Shown here piece after piece: positions 8,007 to 16,457 of a stretch of DNA of 56,338 bases. Location: contig NZ_JACRAH010000043.1 of the NCBI RefSeq assembly GCF_016234775.1, forward strand, positions 1 through 56,338, given 5' to 3'. Each line of letters opens with the position of its first letter. Within the stretch, counting starts at the first letter, position 1. A program made the position numbers and the translations under genes. Under the pieces are notes generated by a model. That model had not been told where the DNA came from and did not search any database. It worked only from the letters and a program-made list of their open reading frames with translations. The DNA is from Aquabacterium sp. (lineage in GTDB: Bacteria; Pseudomonadota; Gammaproteobacteria; Burkholderiales; Burkholderiaceae_C).

Positions 8007-9114
8007 GCGCGAGCACGGCCAGCCAGCTGCCTTGGCCGCCCACGCCAAAGTGATCGAACACCCAACCGCTGATGAGCGGCCCCAGGGCGCCGCCAGCCGT
8101 GTAGCCGGCGATCATGGCTGAGGTGCCTGCCAGGGCGGAGCTGTCGGCAAAATCATGGGCCACGCGGATCATGCTCAAGGTGTAGAGGGCACCGCCAATG
8201 CCGCCCCAGGCCGCGGCACAGATCCAGATCAGTGAGGGCCAGGTGGCAGCCTGCACGAAGGCGACGGCGCTGAGCACCAGCACGCCGGCCCCCAGGGCAA
8301 ACAGGCGCCGGGCGGGCATGTGGTCGGCCAGCCACCCGGTGGGGTACTGGAAGAGGAAGCTGCCCATGCCGAGGGCGCCCGCAATCGAGGTGGCGGCCGC
8401 CAGGTTCATGCCGATCTGTGAGCCATAGGCCGTGGTGATGGAGCCCAGGCCCACTTCAAACACGCCGCCCACCACGGCGGCCCAGGCCAGTGCCGGCCGA
8501 AAACGCCAGGCGCTCATCAGGCTCATGGGCTCGTGGTCATCGTGCATGGCCTTGAGTCGGGTGATGGCCGGCGCCAGTGTGATCAGCAAGCCCAGCGCCA
8601 GGCCGCCTGCGGCGATGGCGTTGGACTCGGTCGGGCCGATACCCAGCAGGCCCGGCAGCATGGGGCCCAGGGCCATGCCGGCGCCCAGGAGCGCCTGATA
8701 CAGCCCGGTGAGGCGCCCACGGTGGCTGGGCGGCACATTGTGGGCAATCAGGGCTTCGGTGGCGTTCCAGGCTGCCGCCGCGCCCATGCCGGCCATCAGG
8801 CCCAGGGCGCACCAGACGCGGTAATCCGACGTGACCAAGTAACCCAGGCAGGAGATCAACTCCAGCAGCAAACCGACCCGGTAGGCCTGGCCCACACCGA
8901 TGCGCGCAAACACGTGCGGCACCAGCGGCACCAGCATGGCCACGCTGATGAAGGGCAGCATGGCAAACAGCCCGATCGCGGTGTTGCTGGCGCCACTGGT
9001 TTGCAGGCGCACGGCGAGCACCGGATTGAGCAGGCTGTAGCTCAGCACCACCAGTGTGGTGCCCAGCATCACGCGCAGCAGGCCTGGCGCGAGAGTCAAG
9101 CGGGGCGCGCTCAC
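7948..9114 (-). CDS. Major facilitator superfamily transporter
   Basis: MFS permease of 388 residues with about twelve hydrophobic segments and the loop motif HRGRLTGLYQALLGAG resembling the conserved RxGR element between helices. The substrate cannot be read from the sequence; the drug/sugar-efflux-like branch is likely. The start is GTG at 9114 (MSAPRLTLAPGLLRV), 13 bases after the corA stop, so the two genes are probably one transcript; an internal start near MLGTTLVVLS is possible. The 3' end overlaps the convergent hybrid kinase by 59 bases, so transcription of either could interfere with the other. Confidence 0.85.
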   Translation of the reverse strand: MSAPRLTLAPGLLRVMLGTTLVVLSYSLLNPVLAVRLQTSGASNTAIGLFAMLPFISVAMLVPLVPHVFARIGVGQAYRVGLLLELISCLGYLVTSDYRVWCALGLMAGMGAAAAWNATEALIAHNVPPSHRGRLTGLYQALLGAGMALGPMLPGLLGIGPTESNAIAAGGLALGLLITLAPAITRLKAMHDDHEPMSLMSAWRFRPALAWAAVVGGVFEVGLGSITTAYGSQIGMNLAAATSIAGALGMGSFLFQYPTGWLADHMPARRLFALGAGVLVLSAVAFVQAATWPSLIWICAAAWGGIGGALYTLSMIRVAHDFADSSALAGTSAMIAGYTAGGALGPLISGWVFDHFGVGGQGSWLAVLALSLLLMQTRADGSRPRATS

Positions 9115-9127
9115 GGGTGTTGGCGCT

Positions 9128-10087
9128 TCAATTCAGCCAGCCTTTTCGACGGAAATACCAGAATGGCGTGACGGCCGACATGAGCATCAACACGACGGCA
9201 AATGGGTAGCCCAAAGACCAGTTCAGTTCCGGCATGGCCTGGAAGTTCATGCCGTAAATGCTGGCAATCAGTGTGGGGGGCAGGAAGGCCACGGAGGCCA
9301 CCGAGAAGATCTTGATGATCTTGTTCTGGTTGATGTTGATGAAACCGACCGTGGCGTCCATCAGGAAGTTGATCTTGTCGAACAGGAAGGCGGTGTGGCT
9401 GTCCAGCGAGTCGATGTCGCGCAAAATCTGGCGGGCTTCCTCGAACTGGTCGGCATTGAGCATGCGGGCGCGCATCATGAAGCTCAGCGCGCGGCGCGTG
9501 TCCATCACGTTGCGGCGAATGCGGCCATTCAAGTCTTCCTGGCGGGCGATGGCGGCCAGGGCGTCGGCGGCAGCAGCGTCGTTCACCTCGTTTTGCAGCA
9601 CCTTCTTGCTGACCTTTTCCAGGTCGTCGTAGATGCCCTCGAGCGTGTCGGCGGAGTACTCGGCGTCGGCGTCGTACAGCTTGAGCAGCACGTCCTTGGC
9701 GCCTTCAATCAGGGCCGGGATGCGGCGCGCGCGCATGCGCAGCAGGCGGAACACCGGCAGGTCTTCCTTGTGGACCGAGAACAGCACGTTTTCATGCAGG
9801 ATGAAGGCCACGCGCACGTTGCGTGGTGTTTCGTCATCGTCGATCAGAAAGTCCGAGCGAATGTGGATGGCGCCTTCGTCTTCATAAAAACGGGCGGACT
9901 CTTCCAGGTCGTCATCAATGATGTCGGCAGGAATGACCAGGCCGAACTTGACGGCGATCCAGCCTTTTTCTTCCGGGGTGGGGTCTTCCAGGTCGACCCA
10001 GACCGGACGAGCAGGTGTCAGCTCGTCGAGGCTGTCGATTTCTTCCTGAAACAGCCGGCCGTTGGCCAGCGTGAACACGTTGAGCAT
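9128..10087 (-). CDS. corA: Magnesium/cobalt transport protein CorA
   Basis: CorA-type divalent-cation channel of the inner membrane, 319 residues. A long acidic, helical cytoplasmic domain (about residues 1-255, with DLEDPTPEEKGWI and many Asp/Glu that sense magnesium in this family) is followed by two C-terminal transmembrane helices. The signature YGMNF closes the first helix and MPELNW follows in the periplasmic loop, as in CorA selectivity filters. The C-terminus WYFRRKGWLN is typical. Transcribed leftwards, probably with the MFS gene 13 bases downstream. Confidence 0.95.
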   Translation of the reverse strand: MLNVFTLANGRLFQEEIDSLDELTPARPVWVDLEDPTPEEKGWIAVKFGLVIPADIIDDDLEESARFYEDEGAIHIRSDFLIDDDETPRNVRVAFILHENVLFSVHKEDLPVFRLLRMRARRIPALIEGAKDVLLKLYDADAEYSADTLEGIYDDLEKVSKKVLQNEVNDAAAADALAAIARQEDLNGRIRRNVMDTRRALSFMMRARMLNADQFEEARQILRDIDSLDSHTAFLFDKINFLMDATVGFININQNKIIKIFSVASVAFLPPTLIASIYGMNFQAMPELNWSLGYPFAVVLMLMSAVTPFWYFRRKGWLN

Positions 10088-10408
10088 GCGAACTCCAGCA
10101 CTTGGGCGCCATCACGGCATGGTTGAACCGTGTGACGCGAAGCTTGGGTGAGAAGGGGTGATGTGGTGTGCCGCCCCCTCCCGCTGTCAGCCCCGTTGTT
10201 CAGGGCACACCTGGTTTGCGCGCCCCTGATTGCAGGGCCGGACCGGGTGGCTGGAGTGGGCGGTCACCTAGGGTGACTGTCCAAGGTGATCGCTCCAATG
10301 GCGCCGCTTTGGCGGCGAGGCTTTGATTATCGCTCGCTATGCTTGCCCATAAGGTGGGATGTGCTGCAAAAAGGTCCCGTGTTCCGGGTGGGTGTATGGT
10401 TTGGGGCC
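10088..10408. other. Intergenic region between divergent corA and LysR gene
   Basis: About 320 bases without a convincing gene. It contains a wide inverted repeat GGTGTGCC (10165-10172) / GGCACACC (10204-10211) and a compact one GTCACC (10263-10268) / GGTGAC (10272-10277), the latter followed by a further GGTGATC at about 10285. The compact repeat is a candidate operator for the LysR-type regulator. No promoter hexamers stand out. Confidence 0.4.
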
Positions 10409-11347
10409 ATGGCCATTCCGCTTTCCCGCATCGACCTCAACCTGTTTCGCGTGATGGATGCCGTGTACGAGCACGGCGGCATCTCCGGCGCCGCGCGGCA
10501 TCTGCATCTGAGCCAGCCGGCCGTGAGCCACGCGCTGGCCCGCTTGCGGCGCCTGTGGGGTGACCCGCTGTTTGTGCGGCAGGGCAACAACATGGTGCCC
10601 ACAGAGTTGACCAGGCGGGTGATCGGGGAGGTGCAGGCGCACTTGCGGGGCTTGCAATCCCTGATGGCGCAAGCCGAGACCTTCGACCCCGCAACGCTGG
10701 ACATGACCCTGCGCCTGGGCATGCGCGATGTGCTGGAGGCCATCACCTTGCCGCCTCTGGTGGCCAGCCTGAGCAAGGTGGCGCCCCGCGCGCGCCTGGC
10801 CAGCGTGCGGGTGCCGCGCGACGCGCTGGAGCGGGTGCTGACGCAAGGCGAAGTCGACCTGGTGATCGACCGCGAGCGGCGTGTGGGCGGGCGCATCAAG
10901 GGCGAGCACCTGGCCGATGAAAAGCTGGCGGTGTTGATGCGCAAGGGGCACCCTTTGAGCAAGCGACGCTGGGACCTGGCGGCGTATTTCAAGTGCCAGC
11001 ACGTGATGGTGACGCTGCAACCTGATCAGCCCGACCCGCTGCAGCCCGTGTGGGCGGCCAAGGGCCTGGGCGAGCGCGACGTGATCCTGCGCTGCCAGCA
11101 CTACTTTGCGGCGGCCAACGTGGTGGCCCACAGCGACGCCTTGTTGACGCTGCCCCACACCTATGCCGAAGAGCTGACCCGGGCCTTGCCGCTGGTGCTG
11201 CGCGAGTTGCCTGCGCCGGTGCCGACGATGGCCATCTGGATGTACTGGCATGCCGACCGTGACGGCGACCCGGTGCACCGCTGGATGCGCGACAGCGTGG
11301 CCGACGGCGCGCGCCAGGCCATGCAGCTTATGCATGACTTGCGATGA
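10409..11347 (+). CDS. LysR-family transcriptional regulator
   Basis: LysR-type regulator of 312 residues. The N-terminal winged helix-turn-helix is clear: IDLNLFRVMDAVYEHGGI, then SGAARHLHLSQPAVSHALA and the wing LRRLWGDPLFVRQG. The rest is a periplasmic-binding-protein-like effector domain. The frame is open upstream to 10286, but I start at ATG 10409 because the family starts about eight residues before the first helix. It precedes the acyl-CoA dehydrogenase cluster in the same direction by 84 bases and may regulate it or corA; this is inference from position only. The co-inducer is unknown. Confidence 0.92.
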   Translation: MAIPLSRIDLNLFRVMDAVYEHGGISGAARHLHLSQPAVSHALARLRRLWGDPLFVRQGNNMVPTELTRRVIGEVQAHLRGLQSLMAQAETFDPATLDMTLRLGMRDVLEAITLPPLVASLSKVAPRARLASVRVPRDALERVLTQGEVDLVIDRERRVGGRIKGEHLADEKLAVLMRKGHPLSKRRWDLAAYFKCQHVMVTLQPDQPDPLQPVWAAKGLGERDVILRCQHYFAAANVVAHSDALLTLPHTYAEELTRALPLVLRELPAPVPTMAIWMYWHADRDGDPVHRWMRDSVADGARQAMQLMHDLR

Positions 11348-11358
11348 AAATTCATCAT

Positions 11359-11387
11359 TTGATGCACAGCTTGAGCCGGCGTAGCAT
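11359..11387 (+). promoter_or_regulatory. Candidate sigma-70 promoter for the acyl-CoA dehydrogenase cluster
   Basis: TTGATG (11359-11364), a 17-base spacer and TAGCAT (11382-11387), 45 bases before the acyl-CoA dehydrogenase start. Each hexamer matches the consensus at four of six positions. Prediction by eye only. Confidence 0.35.
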
Positions 11388-11431
11388 CCCGTGTATTGAT
11401 CCTCACATGACGACCCCATCAGGAGACCAGC

Positions 11432-12664
11432 ATGGACTTCCAGCCCAGTGACCGCGCCAAGAAAACCGCCGAGCGCGTGCGTGCCTTCATCAAGGAACAC
11501 ATCGAGCCCATCGAGGGGCAGCACTGGCACGAGATCCTGGGGCAGCGCCACGGTGAAGACTGGACGCAGTGGAAGATCCCGCCGCGCGTGGAAGAACTGA
11601 AAGCCAAGGCCAAGGCCGAGGGCCTGTGGAACCTGTTCCTGCCTGATCCCGAACTGGGCGCAGGCCTGAGCGTGCTGGAGTACGCCTTCAGCGCCGAAGA
11701 AACCGGCCGCTCGATGATGGCGCCCGAAATCTTCAACTGCAATGCCCCGGACACCGGCAACATGGAGGTGATCTGGAAGTACGGCAGCGACGAGCAGAAG
11801 AAGCAATGGCTGACGCCGCTGCTGGCCGGCGAGATGCGTTCGGTGTTTTTCATGACCGAGCCCGATGTGGCCTCGTCTGACGCCACCAACATGGCGGCCA
11901 CCGCCGTGATCGAGGGCGACGAGATTGTGCTGAACGGCAAGAAGTGGTGGTCGTCCGGCGTGGGTGATCCGCGCTGCAAGATCGGCATCTTCATGGCGCT
12001 CACGCCCAACCCCGATCTGGGCCGCCACAACCAGCACTCGATGGTGCTCGTGCCCATGGACACCCCGGGCGTCGAGATCAAGCGCATGCTGCCCGTGTTC
12101 GGCGAATACGACGAGCCACATGGCCACGGCGAGGTGCACTTCAACAATGTGCGCGTGCCGGTGAGCAACTTCATTGCCGGGCCGGGCAAGGGTTTCGAGA
12201 TCGCGCAGGGCCGTTTGGGCCCCGGCCGCATCCACCACTGCATGCGCTGTATTGGCGCGGCCGAGAAGTCGCTGGAGCTGGCGATCAAGCGCGGCATCGA
12301 GCGCACGGCCTTCAAGAAGCAGCTGATCAACCTGGGCGGCAACCGCGAGCGCATCGCCGAAGCCCGTGTGGCCATTGACCAGGCCCGCCTGCTCACGCTG
12401 CAAGCGGCGTGGAAGATCGACACCGTGGGCGTGATGGGCGCGCTGACCGATGTGTCCGCCATCAAGGTGGTGGCCCCGACCATGCTGCAAAACGTGGTGG
12501 ACTTCGCCATCCAGATGCACGGGGGCATGGGTGTCTCGCATGACGTGCCTTTGAGCGCCTTCTTCAACCAGGCCCGCAGCCTGCGCCTGGCCGACGGCCC
12601 CGATGAGGTCCACAAGGGCATGATCGCCCGCCTCGAGTTGATGAAATACGGCGTGATGAAGTAA
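11432..12664 (+). CDS. Acyl-CoA dehydrogenase (ACAD10/11-like)
   Basis: FAD-dependent acyl-CoA dehydrogenase of 410 residues. Characteristic segments are FFMTEPDVASSDATN (FAD and substrate binding), GKKWWSSGVGDPRCKIGIFM, and the C-terminal helical domain with QMHGGMGVSHDVPLSAFF. An AGGAGA site lies six bases before the ATG. The immediate neighbour, 12 bases downstream, encodes an aminoglycoside-phosphotransferase-like kinase; in animals these two modules are fused in ACAD10 and ACAD11, and in Pseudomonas putida the LvaA kinase and LvaC dehydrogenase work together on 4-hydroxyacyl-CoA. A role in degrading hydroxylated or medium/long-chain acyl-CoA is therefore plausible, but the chain length is not readable. 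Confidence 0.93.
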   Translation: MDFQPSDRAKKTAERVRAFIKEHIEPIEGQHWHEILGQRHGEDWTQWKIPPRVEELKAKAKAEGLWNLFLPDPELGAGLSVLEYAFSAEETGRSMMAPEIFNCNAPDTGNMEVIWKYGSDEQKKQWLTPLLAGEMRSVFFMTEPDVASSDATNMAATAVIEGDEIVLNGKKWWSSGVGDPRCKIGIFMALTPNPDLGRHNQHSMVLVPMDTPGVEIKRMLPVFGEYDEPHGHGEVHFNNVRVPVSNFIAGPGKGFEIAQGRLGPGRIHHCMRCIGAAEKSLELAIKRGIERTAFKKQLINLGGNRERIAEARVAIDQARLLTLQAAWKIDTVGVMGALTDVSAIKVVAPTMLQNVVDFAIQMHGGMGVSHDVPLSAFFNQARSLRLADGPDEVHKGMIARLELMKYGVMK

Positions 12665-12676
12665 GCGGGACTGACA

Positions 12677-13783
12677 TTGAGCGACAACACGAACAACAAA
12701 GGCATCGAAGACCAGGGCGGGCGCGTCCGTGCTGGTGAAGAGCTCAATGTGGCCGGTGTGGACGCGTGGCTGAAAGGCCATGTGCCCAGCTTGCAAGGCC
12801 AACCCGAAATCACGCAGTTCTCGGGTGGCGCCTCGAACTGGACTTACCGCCTGAAGTACGCCAGTGGCGAGCATGGCGGCGACTTCATCCTGCGCCGCCC
12901 ACCCGCTGGCACCAAGGCCAAGGGCGCGCATGACATGGGTCGGGAATACCGCGTGCAAAAGGCGCTCAAGCCCGTGTACCCCGTGGTGCCCACCATGATC
13001 GGCCTGTGTGAGGACGAGGCCGTGACCGGCAGCGAGTTCTACGTGATGGAGCGCATCGCCGGCATCATCCCGCGCAAGAACATGCCGCGTGGTTTGAGCC
13101 TTGACCAGCGCACCACACGCCAGTTGTGCACCAACGTGCTCGACAAGCTCGTCGAGCTGCACCAGGTGGATGTGCAAGCCACTGGCCTGGACAGCCTGGG
13201 CAAGGGCAGCGGTTATTGCAAGCGCCAGATCGAAGGCTGGAGCGACCGCTATACCAAGGCCAAGACCTGGAACGTGCCCTCATACAGCTACGTGATGGCC
13301 TGGCTGAAAGAGCGCACACCGCAAGATGTGGCCAACGTCGTCATCCACAACGATTGGCGCTTCGACAACGTGATCCTGGCCGAGCAGGACCCGACCAAGG
13401 TGATCGGTGTGCTCGATTGGGAAATGGCCACGCTGGGCGATCCGCTGATGGACCTCGGCAACGCCCTGGCCTACTGGATCCAGGCCGATGACAACAAGCT
13501 GATGATGGCCACGCGCCGCCAGCCCACGCACTTGCCTGGCATGCTGACGCGGGAAGAGGCGGTGGACTACTACCTGGACAAGTCCGGCTACAAGCTGGAT
13601 CGCCAGCGGGACTGGGTCTTCTACGAGGTCTATGGCCTGTTTCGCCTGGCCGTGATCGCGCAGCAGATCTATTACCGCTATCACCACAAGCAGACGCGCA
13701 ACCCGGCGTTCAAGAACTTCTGGATCATCGTCAACTACCTGGATTGGCGCTGCAAGGGCCTGATCAAGCAGGCCCGGCGCTGA
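12677..13783 (+). CDS. APH-like phosphotransferase (ACAD11 N-terminal / LvaA type)
   Basis: Aminoglycoside-phosphotransferase-fold kinase of 368 residues. Seen are the nucleotide-binding start FSGGASNWTYRLKY with downstream FILRRPP, the catalytic loop VVIHNDWRFDNVI (HxDxxxxN type, with Asn in the usual Gly position) and the metal-binding GVLDWEMATLGDPLMDLG. The GGAS/FILRRPP form is that of the ACAD10/11 and LvaA family rather than of antibiotic-resistance enzymes, so resistance is unlikely. Expected role: phosphorylation of a hydroxyacyl-CoA to help dehydration, with the upstream dehydrogenase as partner. The start is TTG 12677, supported by GGGA at 12667-12670. Confidence 0.88.
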   Translation: MSDNTNNKGIEDQGGRVRAGEELNVAGVDAWLKGHVPSLQGQPEITQFSGGASNWTYRLKYASGEHGGDFILRRPPAGTKAKGAHDMGREYRVQKALKPVYPVVPTMIGLCEDEAVTGSEFYVMERIAGIIPRKNMPRGLSLDQRTTRQLCTNVLDKLVELHQVDVQATGLDSLGKGSGYCKRQIEGWSDRYTKAKTWNVPSYSYVMAWLKERTPQDVANVVIHNDWRFDNVILAEQDPTKVIGVLDWEMATLGDPLMDLGNALAYWIQADDNKLMMATRRQPTHLPGMLTREEAVDYYLDKSGYKLDRQRDWVFYEVYGLFRLAVIAQQIYYRYHHKQTRNPAFKNFWIIVNYLDWRCKGLIKQARR

Positions 13784-13813
13784 TGCCCTGATCGGCCACG
13801 AAAGACACACACC

Positions 13814-14509
13814 ATGGGTGCCATCTATCTACTGCGACACGGCCAGGCTTCGTTTGGCTCCAACAACTACGACCAGCTCTCGCCCACAGGCCATCAACAG
13901 GCCAAGGTGCTGGGTGCGGCCTTGAAGGCGCGTGGCGTGCAGCCCGATGTGCTGGTCAGCGGCACCATGCAGCGCCATCTGGAAACGGCGGCTGGGGCTT
14001 TGGGCGAAATGGGCGTCGAGCGCACGGGTATGCACCAGCACTCCGGCGTCAACGAGTTCGACCATGAAAACGTGATCGAAGTGGCCGAGCCTCGTTATGT
14101 GGACAAGCTCGTCATGATGAGCGACATGGCCGCCTCGGGGGACCCACGTCGCACCTTTCAGAAGTTCTTCCAGGATGCCGTGACCCGCTGGGTGGGAGGC
14201 AACCACGATGACGAATACAAGGAGCCGTGGTCCGTCTTCAAGCTGCGCGTGGTGTCGGCCCTGGAAGACCTGGTGAAGCAGACGCCGCCCAAGGGCAGCA
14301 CGCTGGTGTTCACTTCGGGCGGCACGATCAGCGTGATCTGCGCCCACCTGCTGGGCCTCAACGATGCGCAGGCCTTCACCATCAACTGGACGCTGGCCAA
14401 TGTGGGCATCACCAAGATCCAGGCCGGGCGCGATGGCTTGCATTTGTTGTCGGTGAACGAGCATGCACACGTCGAGGGTGTGCAACCGTCATTGCTTACA
14501 TACCGCTGA
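13814..14509 (+). CDS. Histidine phosphatase superfamily protein with altered second histidine
   Basis: Phosphoglycerate-mutase-fold protein of 231 residues. The catalytic RHG motif is present at residues 8-10 (YLLRHGQASFGS), as is SGTMQRHLETA with the second phosphate-pocket arginine. However, the segment where most active members have a second catalytic histidine (SHGG) reads VFTSGGTISVIC, so that histidine is replaced by serine. It may be a phosphatase with changed chemistry or a non-catalytic member. It lies 30 bases after the APH-like kinase gene in the same run, so dephosphorylation of a kinase-derived intermediate would be a tempting role, but the missing histidine argues for caution. 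Confidence 0.85.
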   Translation: MGAIYLLRHGQASFGSNNYDQLSPTGHQQAKVLGAALKARGVQPDVLVSGTMQRHLETAAGALGEMGVERTGMHQHSGVNEFDHENVIEVAEPRYVDKLVMMSDMAASGDPRRTFQKFFQDAVTRWVGGNHDDEYKEPWSVFKLRVVSALEDLVKQTPPKGSTLVFTSGGTISVICAHLLGLNDAQAFTINWTLANVGITKIQAGRDGLHLLSVNEHAHVEGVQPSLLTYR

Positions 14510-14581
14510 CATCACTGACGCATACTGACGGGCTGCAGCCGGCACGCGGACGCCGGCCTTGACTCAAACAGGACAGCAAAG

Positions 14582-15529
14582 ATGAAAGCCCTCAAGATCG
14601 CTGGTGGTGTATTGGCTTTGGTGGTGGCGCTGGCAGGCGTGGGTGTGGTGACGGCGTGGGCGCCGGATCGCGCACCCGAAACCCTGACTGCCCGCTGGGC
14701 CCAGGCCCCCTCGCAGTTCGTGGCCGTAGACGGCATGCAGGTGCACCTGCGTGACGAAGGCCCGCGTGAAGATCCTCAACCCATCGTGCTGCTGCACGGT
14801 ACATCGGCCAGCCTGCATACCTGGGATGGCTGGGTGGCCGCCTTGAAGGACAAGCGCCGCGTCATCCGCGTGGACATGCCCGGCTTCGGCCTGACCGGCC
14901 CGACCCCTGATGGCCAGTACACCTTGCCGGTCTACACCCACTTCGTTGTGGCTGTGATGGACAGGCTGGGCGTCAAGCAGGCCGTGATCGCGGGCAATTC
15001 CTTTGGTGGCAACATCGCCTGGAAGACGGCGGTGGACTATCCGGATCGCGTCAGCAAGCTGGTGCTGGTGGACGCGGCCGGCTATGCCTATCAATCCAAG
15101 TCGATCCCGCTGGCCTTCAAGCTGGCGCAGATCCCGGCCTTGCGCCCGGTCATGAGCAAGCTGCTGCCCCGCCGCATGATCGAATCCAGCGTGAGCAATG
15201 TGTATGGTGATCCGTCGAAGATCACGCCCGAGCTGATCGACCGTTATTACGAGCTGACGCTGCGCGCCGGCAACCGCGATGCCCTGGTGCAGCGATTCGT
15301 GCAGAGCAAGTCCGGCGAGTCTGAAGACCAGATCAAGACGATCACCAAGCCCACGCTCATCATCTGGGGCGGGCAGGATCACTTGATCCCACCAGACAAC
15401 GCCGACAAGTTCCAGCGCGACATCCAGGGCAGCCGCCTGGCGGTGTTCGATGCCCTCGGCCACGTGCCGCATGAAGAAGACCCGGCATCGACCGTGGCCG
15501 CTGTGCTGACCTTCCTGGATCAGCACTGA
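14582..15529 (+). CDS. Alpha/beta hydrolase with N-terminal membrane anchor
   Basis: Alpha/beta-hydrolase-fold protein of 315 residues. Residues about 5-25 (LKIAGGVLALVVALAGVGVV) form a hydrophobic anchor or signal, so the enzyme probably faces the periplasm or is membrane-tethered. The oxyanion loop LLHGTSASLHTWDGW, the nucleophile elbow GNSFGGNIAW (Ser) and the histidine in LGHVPHEEDP are all present; the acid is likely the Asp in IIWGGQDHLIP. The substrate (ester, lactone or thioester) is unknown. AGGACA precedes the ATG. It continues the gene run from the acyl-CoA dehydrogenase. Confidence 0.9.
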   Translation: MKALKIAGGVLALVVALAGVGVVTAWAPDRAPETLTARWAQAPSQFVAVDGMQVHLRDEGPREDPQPIVLLHGTSASLHTWDGWVAALKDKRRVIRVDMPGFGLTGPTPDGQYTLPVYTHFVVAVMDRLGVKQAVIAGNSFGGNIAWKTAVDYPDRVSKLVLVDAAGYAYQSKSIPLAFKLAQIPALRPVMSKLLPRRMIESSVSNVYGDPSKITPELIDRYYELTLRAGNRDALVQRFVQSKSGESEDQIKTITKPTLIIWGGQDHLIPPDNADKFQRDIQGSRLAVFDALGHVPHEEDPASTVAAVLTFLDQH

Positions 15530-15562
15530 TCACACATCAAGACATTCGGAGACAGACACACC

Positions 15563-16318
15563 ATGGCCCAACGCAGACAGAACATCCTCATCACCGGCGC
15601 CAGTTCGGGCCTGGGTGAAGGCATGGCACGCGAGTTCGCTGCCATGGGCCGTAACCTGGCCTTGTGCGCGCGGCGTGTGGACAGGTTGGTGGAGCTCAAG
15701 GCCGAGCTGGAGGCCAAACATCCTGGCGTGAAGGTTCATGTGCGCTCGCTGGATGTGAACCAGCATGAGCAGGTGTTCGAGGTTTTCCGTGCGTTCAAGC
15801 AGGACCTGGGGCAGATCGACCGCGTCATCGTCAACGCAGGCCTGGGCAAGGGGCAGCCGATTGGCAAGGGCCGCTTCGATGCCAATCTGCAAACGGCTCA
15901 GACCAACTTCATCGCCGCCCTGGCGCAGTGCGAAGCGGCGGTTGAGATCTTCCGTGCGCAGAACAGCGGTCATCTGGTCAGCATCTCCTCGATGAGCGCC
16001 ATGCGCGGGTTGCCGCGCAATCTCACTACTTACGCGGCGACCAAGGCAGGCCTGGCGGCCTTGACCGAGGGCATCCGTGCAGACCTGCTGCGCACGCCCA
16101 TCAAGGTCACCACGATCTATCCGGGCTACATCGAAACCGAGCTGAGCAGCAAGTCGGCCAAGACGCCTTTGATGGTGGATACGGCTTCGGGCTGCCGGGC
16201 CCTTGTGGCCGCCATCGAGCGGGAGCCCGCCAAGGCTTGCGTGCCGAGTTGGCCATGGACGCTGGTGGGTTGGTACATGCGTAACGCGCCGCTGTCCTGG
16301 ATTGCGAAGATGTCTTGA
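15563..16318 (+). CDS. Short-chain dehydrogenase/reductase (SDR)
   Basis: Classical SDR oxidoreductase of 251 residues. The NAD(P)-binding glycine motif ITGASSGLGEGMA (residues 10-22), the VNAGLGKGQ segment and the catalytic Ser-Tyr-Lys set (SISSMSAMRG, then YAATKAG) are intact. The Arg residues after the second strand (LCARRVDRL) suggest NADPH preference. The C-terminal AWYMRNAPLSWIAKM-like end is hydrophobic. Likely substrate is a hydroxy- or ketoacyl compound, in keeping with the preceding genes, but it is not determined by sequence. It is the last gene of the run begun at 11432. Confidence 0.92.
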   Translation: MAQRRQNILITGASSGLGEGMAREFAAMGRNLALCARRVDRLVELKAELEAKHPGVKVHVRSLDVNQHEQVFEVFRAFKQDLGQIDRVIVNAGLGKGQPIGKGRFDANLQTAQTNFIAALAQCEAAVEIFRAQNSGHLVSISSMSAMRGLPRNLTTYAATKAGLAALTEGIRADLLRTPIKVTTIYPGYIETELSSKSAKTPLMVDTASGCRALVAAIEREPAKACVPSWPWTLVGWYMRNAPLSWIAKMS

Positions 16319-16349
16319 TTCTTGATATTTCGTAGCTTTTTGTCACCAT

Positions 16350-16389
16350 TTGGCACGTTTGGCTGATTTCCCTACCCTCTAACGAGGGT
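16350..16389 (+). promoter_or_regulatory. Candidate promoter and hairpin upstream of tpsB
   Basis: TTGGCA (16350-16355), 17-base spacer and TACCCT (16373-16378), a weak -10. Overlapping it is a perfect inverted repeat ACCCTC (16374-16379) / GAGGGT (16384-16389) with a TAAC loop. It could be an operator for the two-partner secretion genes or a short hairpin; no T run follows. Confidence 0.25.
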
Positions 16390-16457
16390 GCTTGCACTAG
16401 ATTTGCTCCTTCAAGCCGATCAGTGGGGTCGGCGTTCATGCAGCTCGTGGCAACTGA

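Noticed and set aside
10337..13177. Very long open frame on the minus strand (over 900 codons) opposite the LysR and acyl-CoA dehydrogenase genes
   Set aside because: Its translation is rich in His, Gln, Ala and Arg with no domain, and it is a mirror of high-G+C codon use in two genuine plus-strand genes.
12677..13783. Aminoglycoside resistance gene
   Set aside because: The kinase fold is of the ACAD10/11 and LvaA type and is linked to an acyl-CoA dehydrogenase, not to resistance elements.
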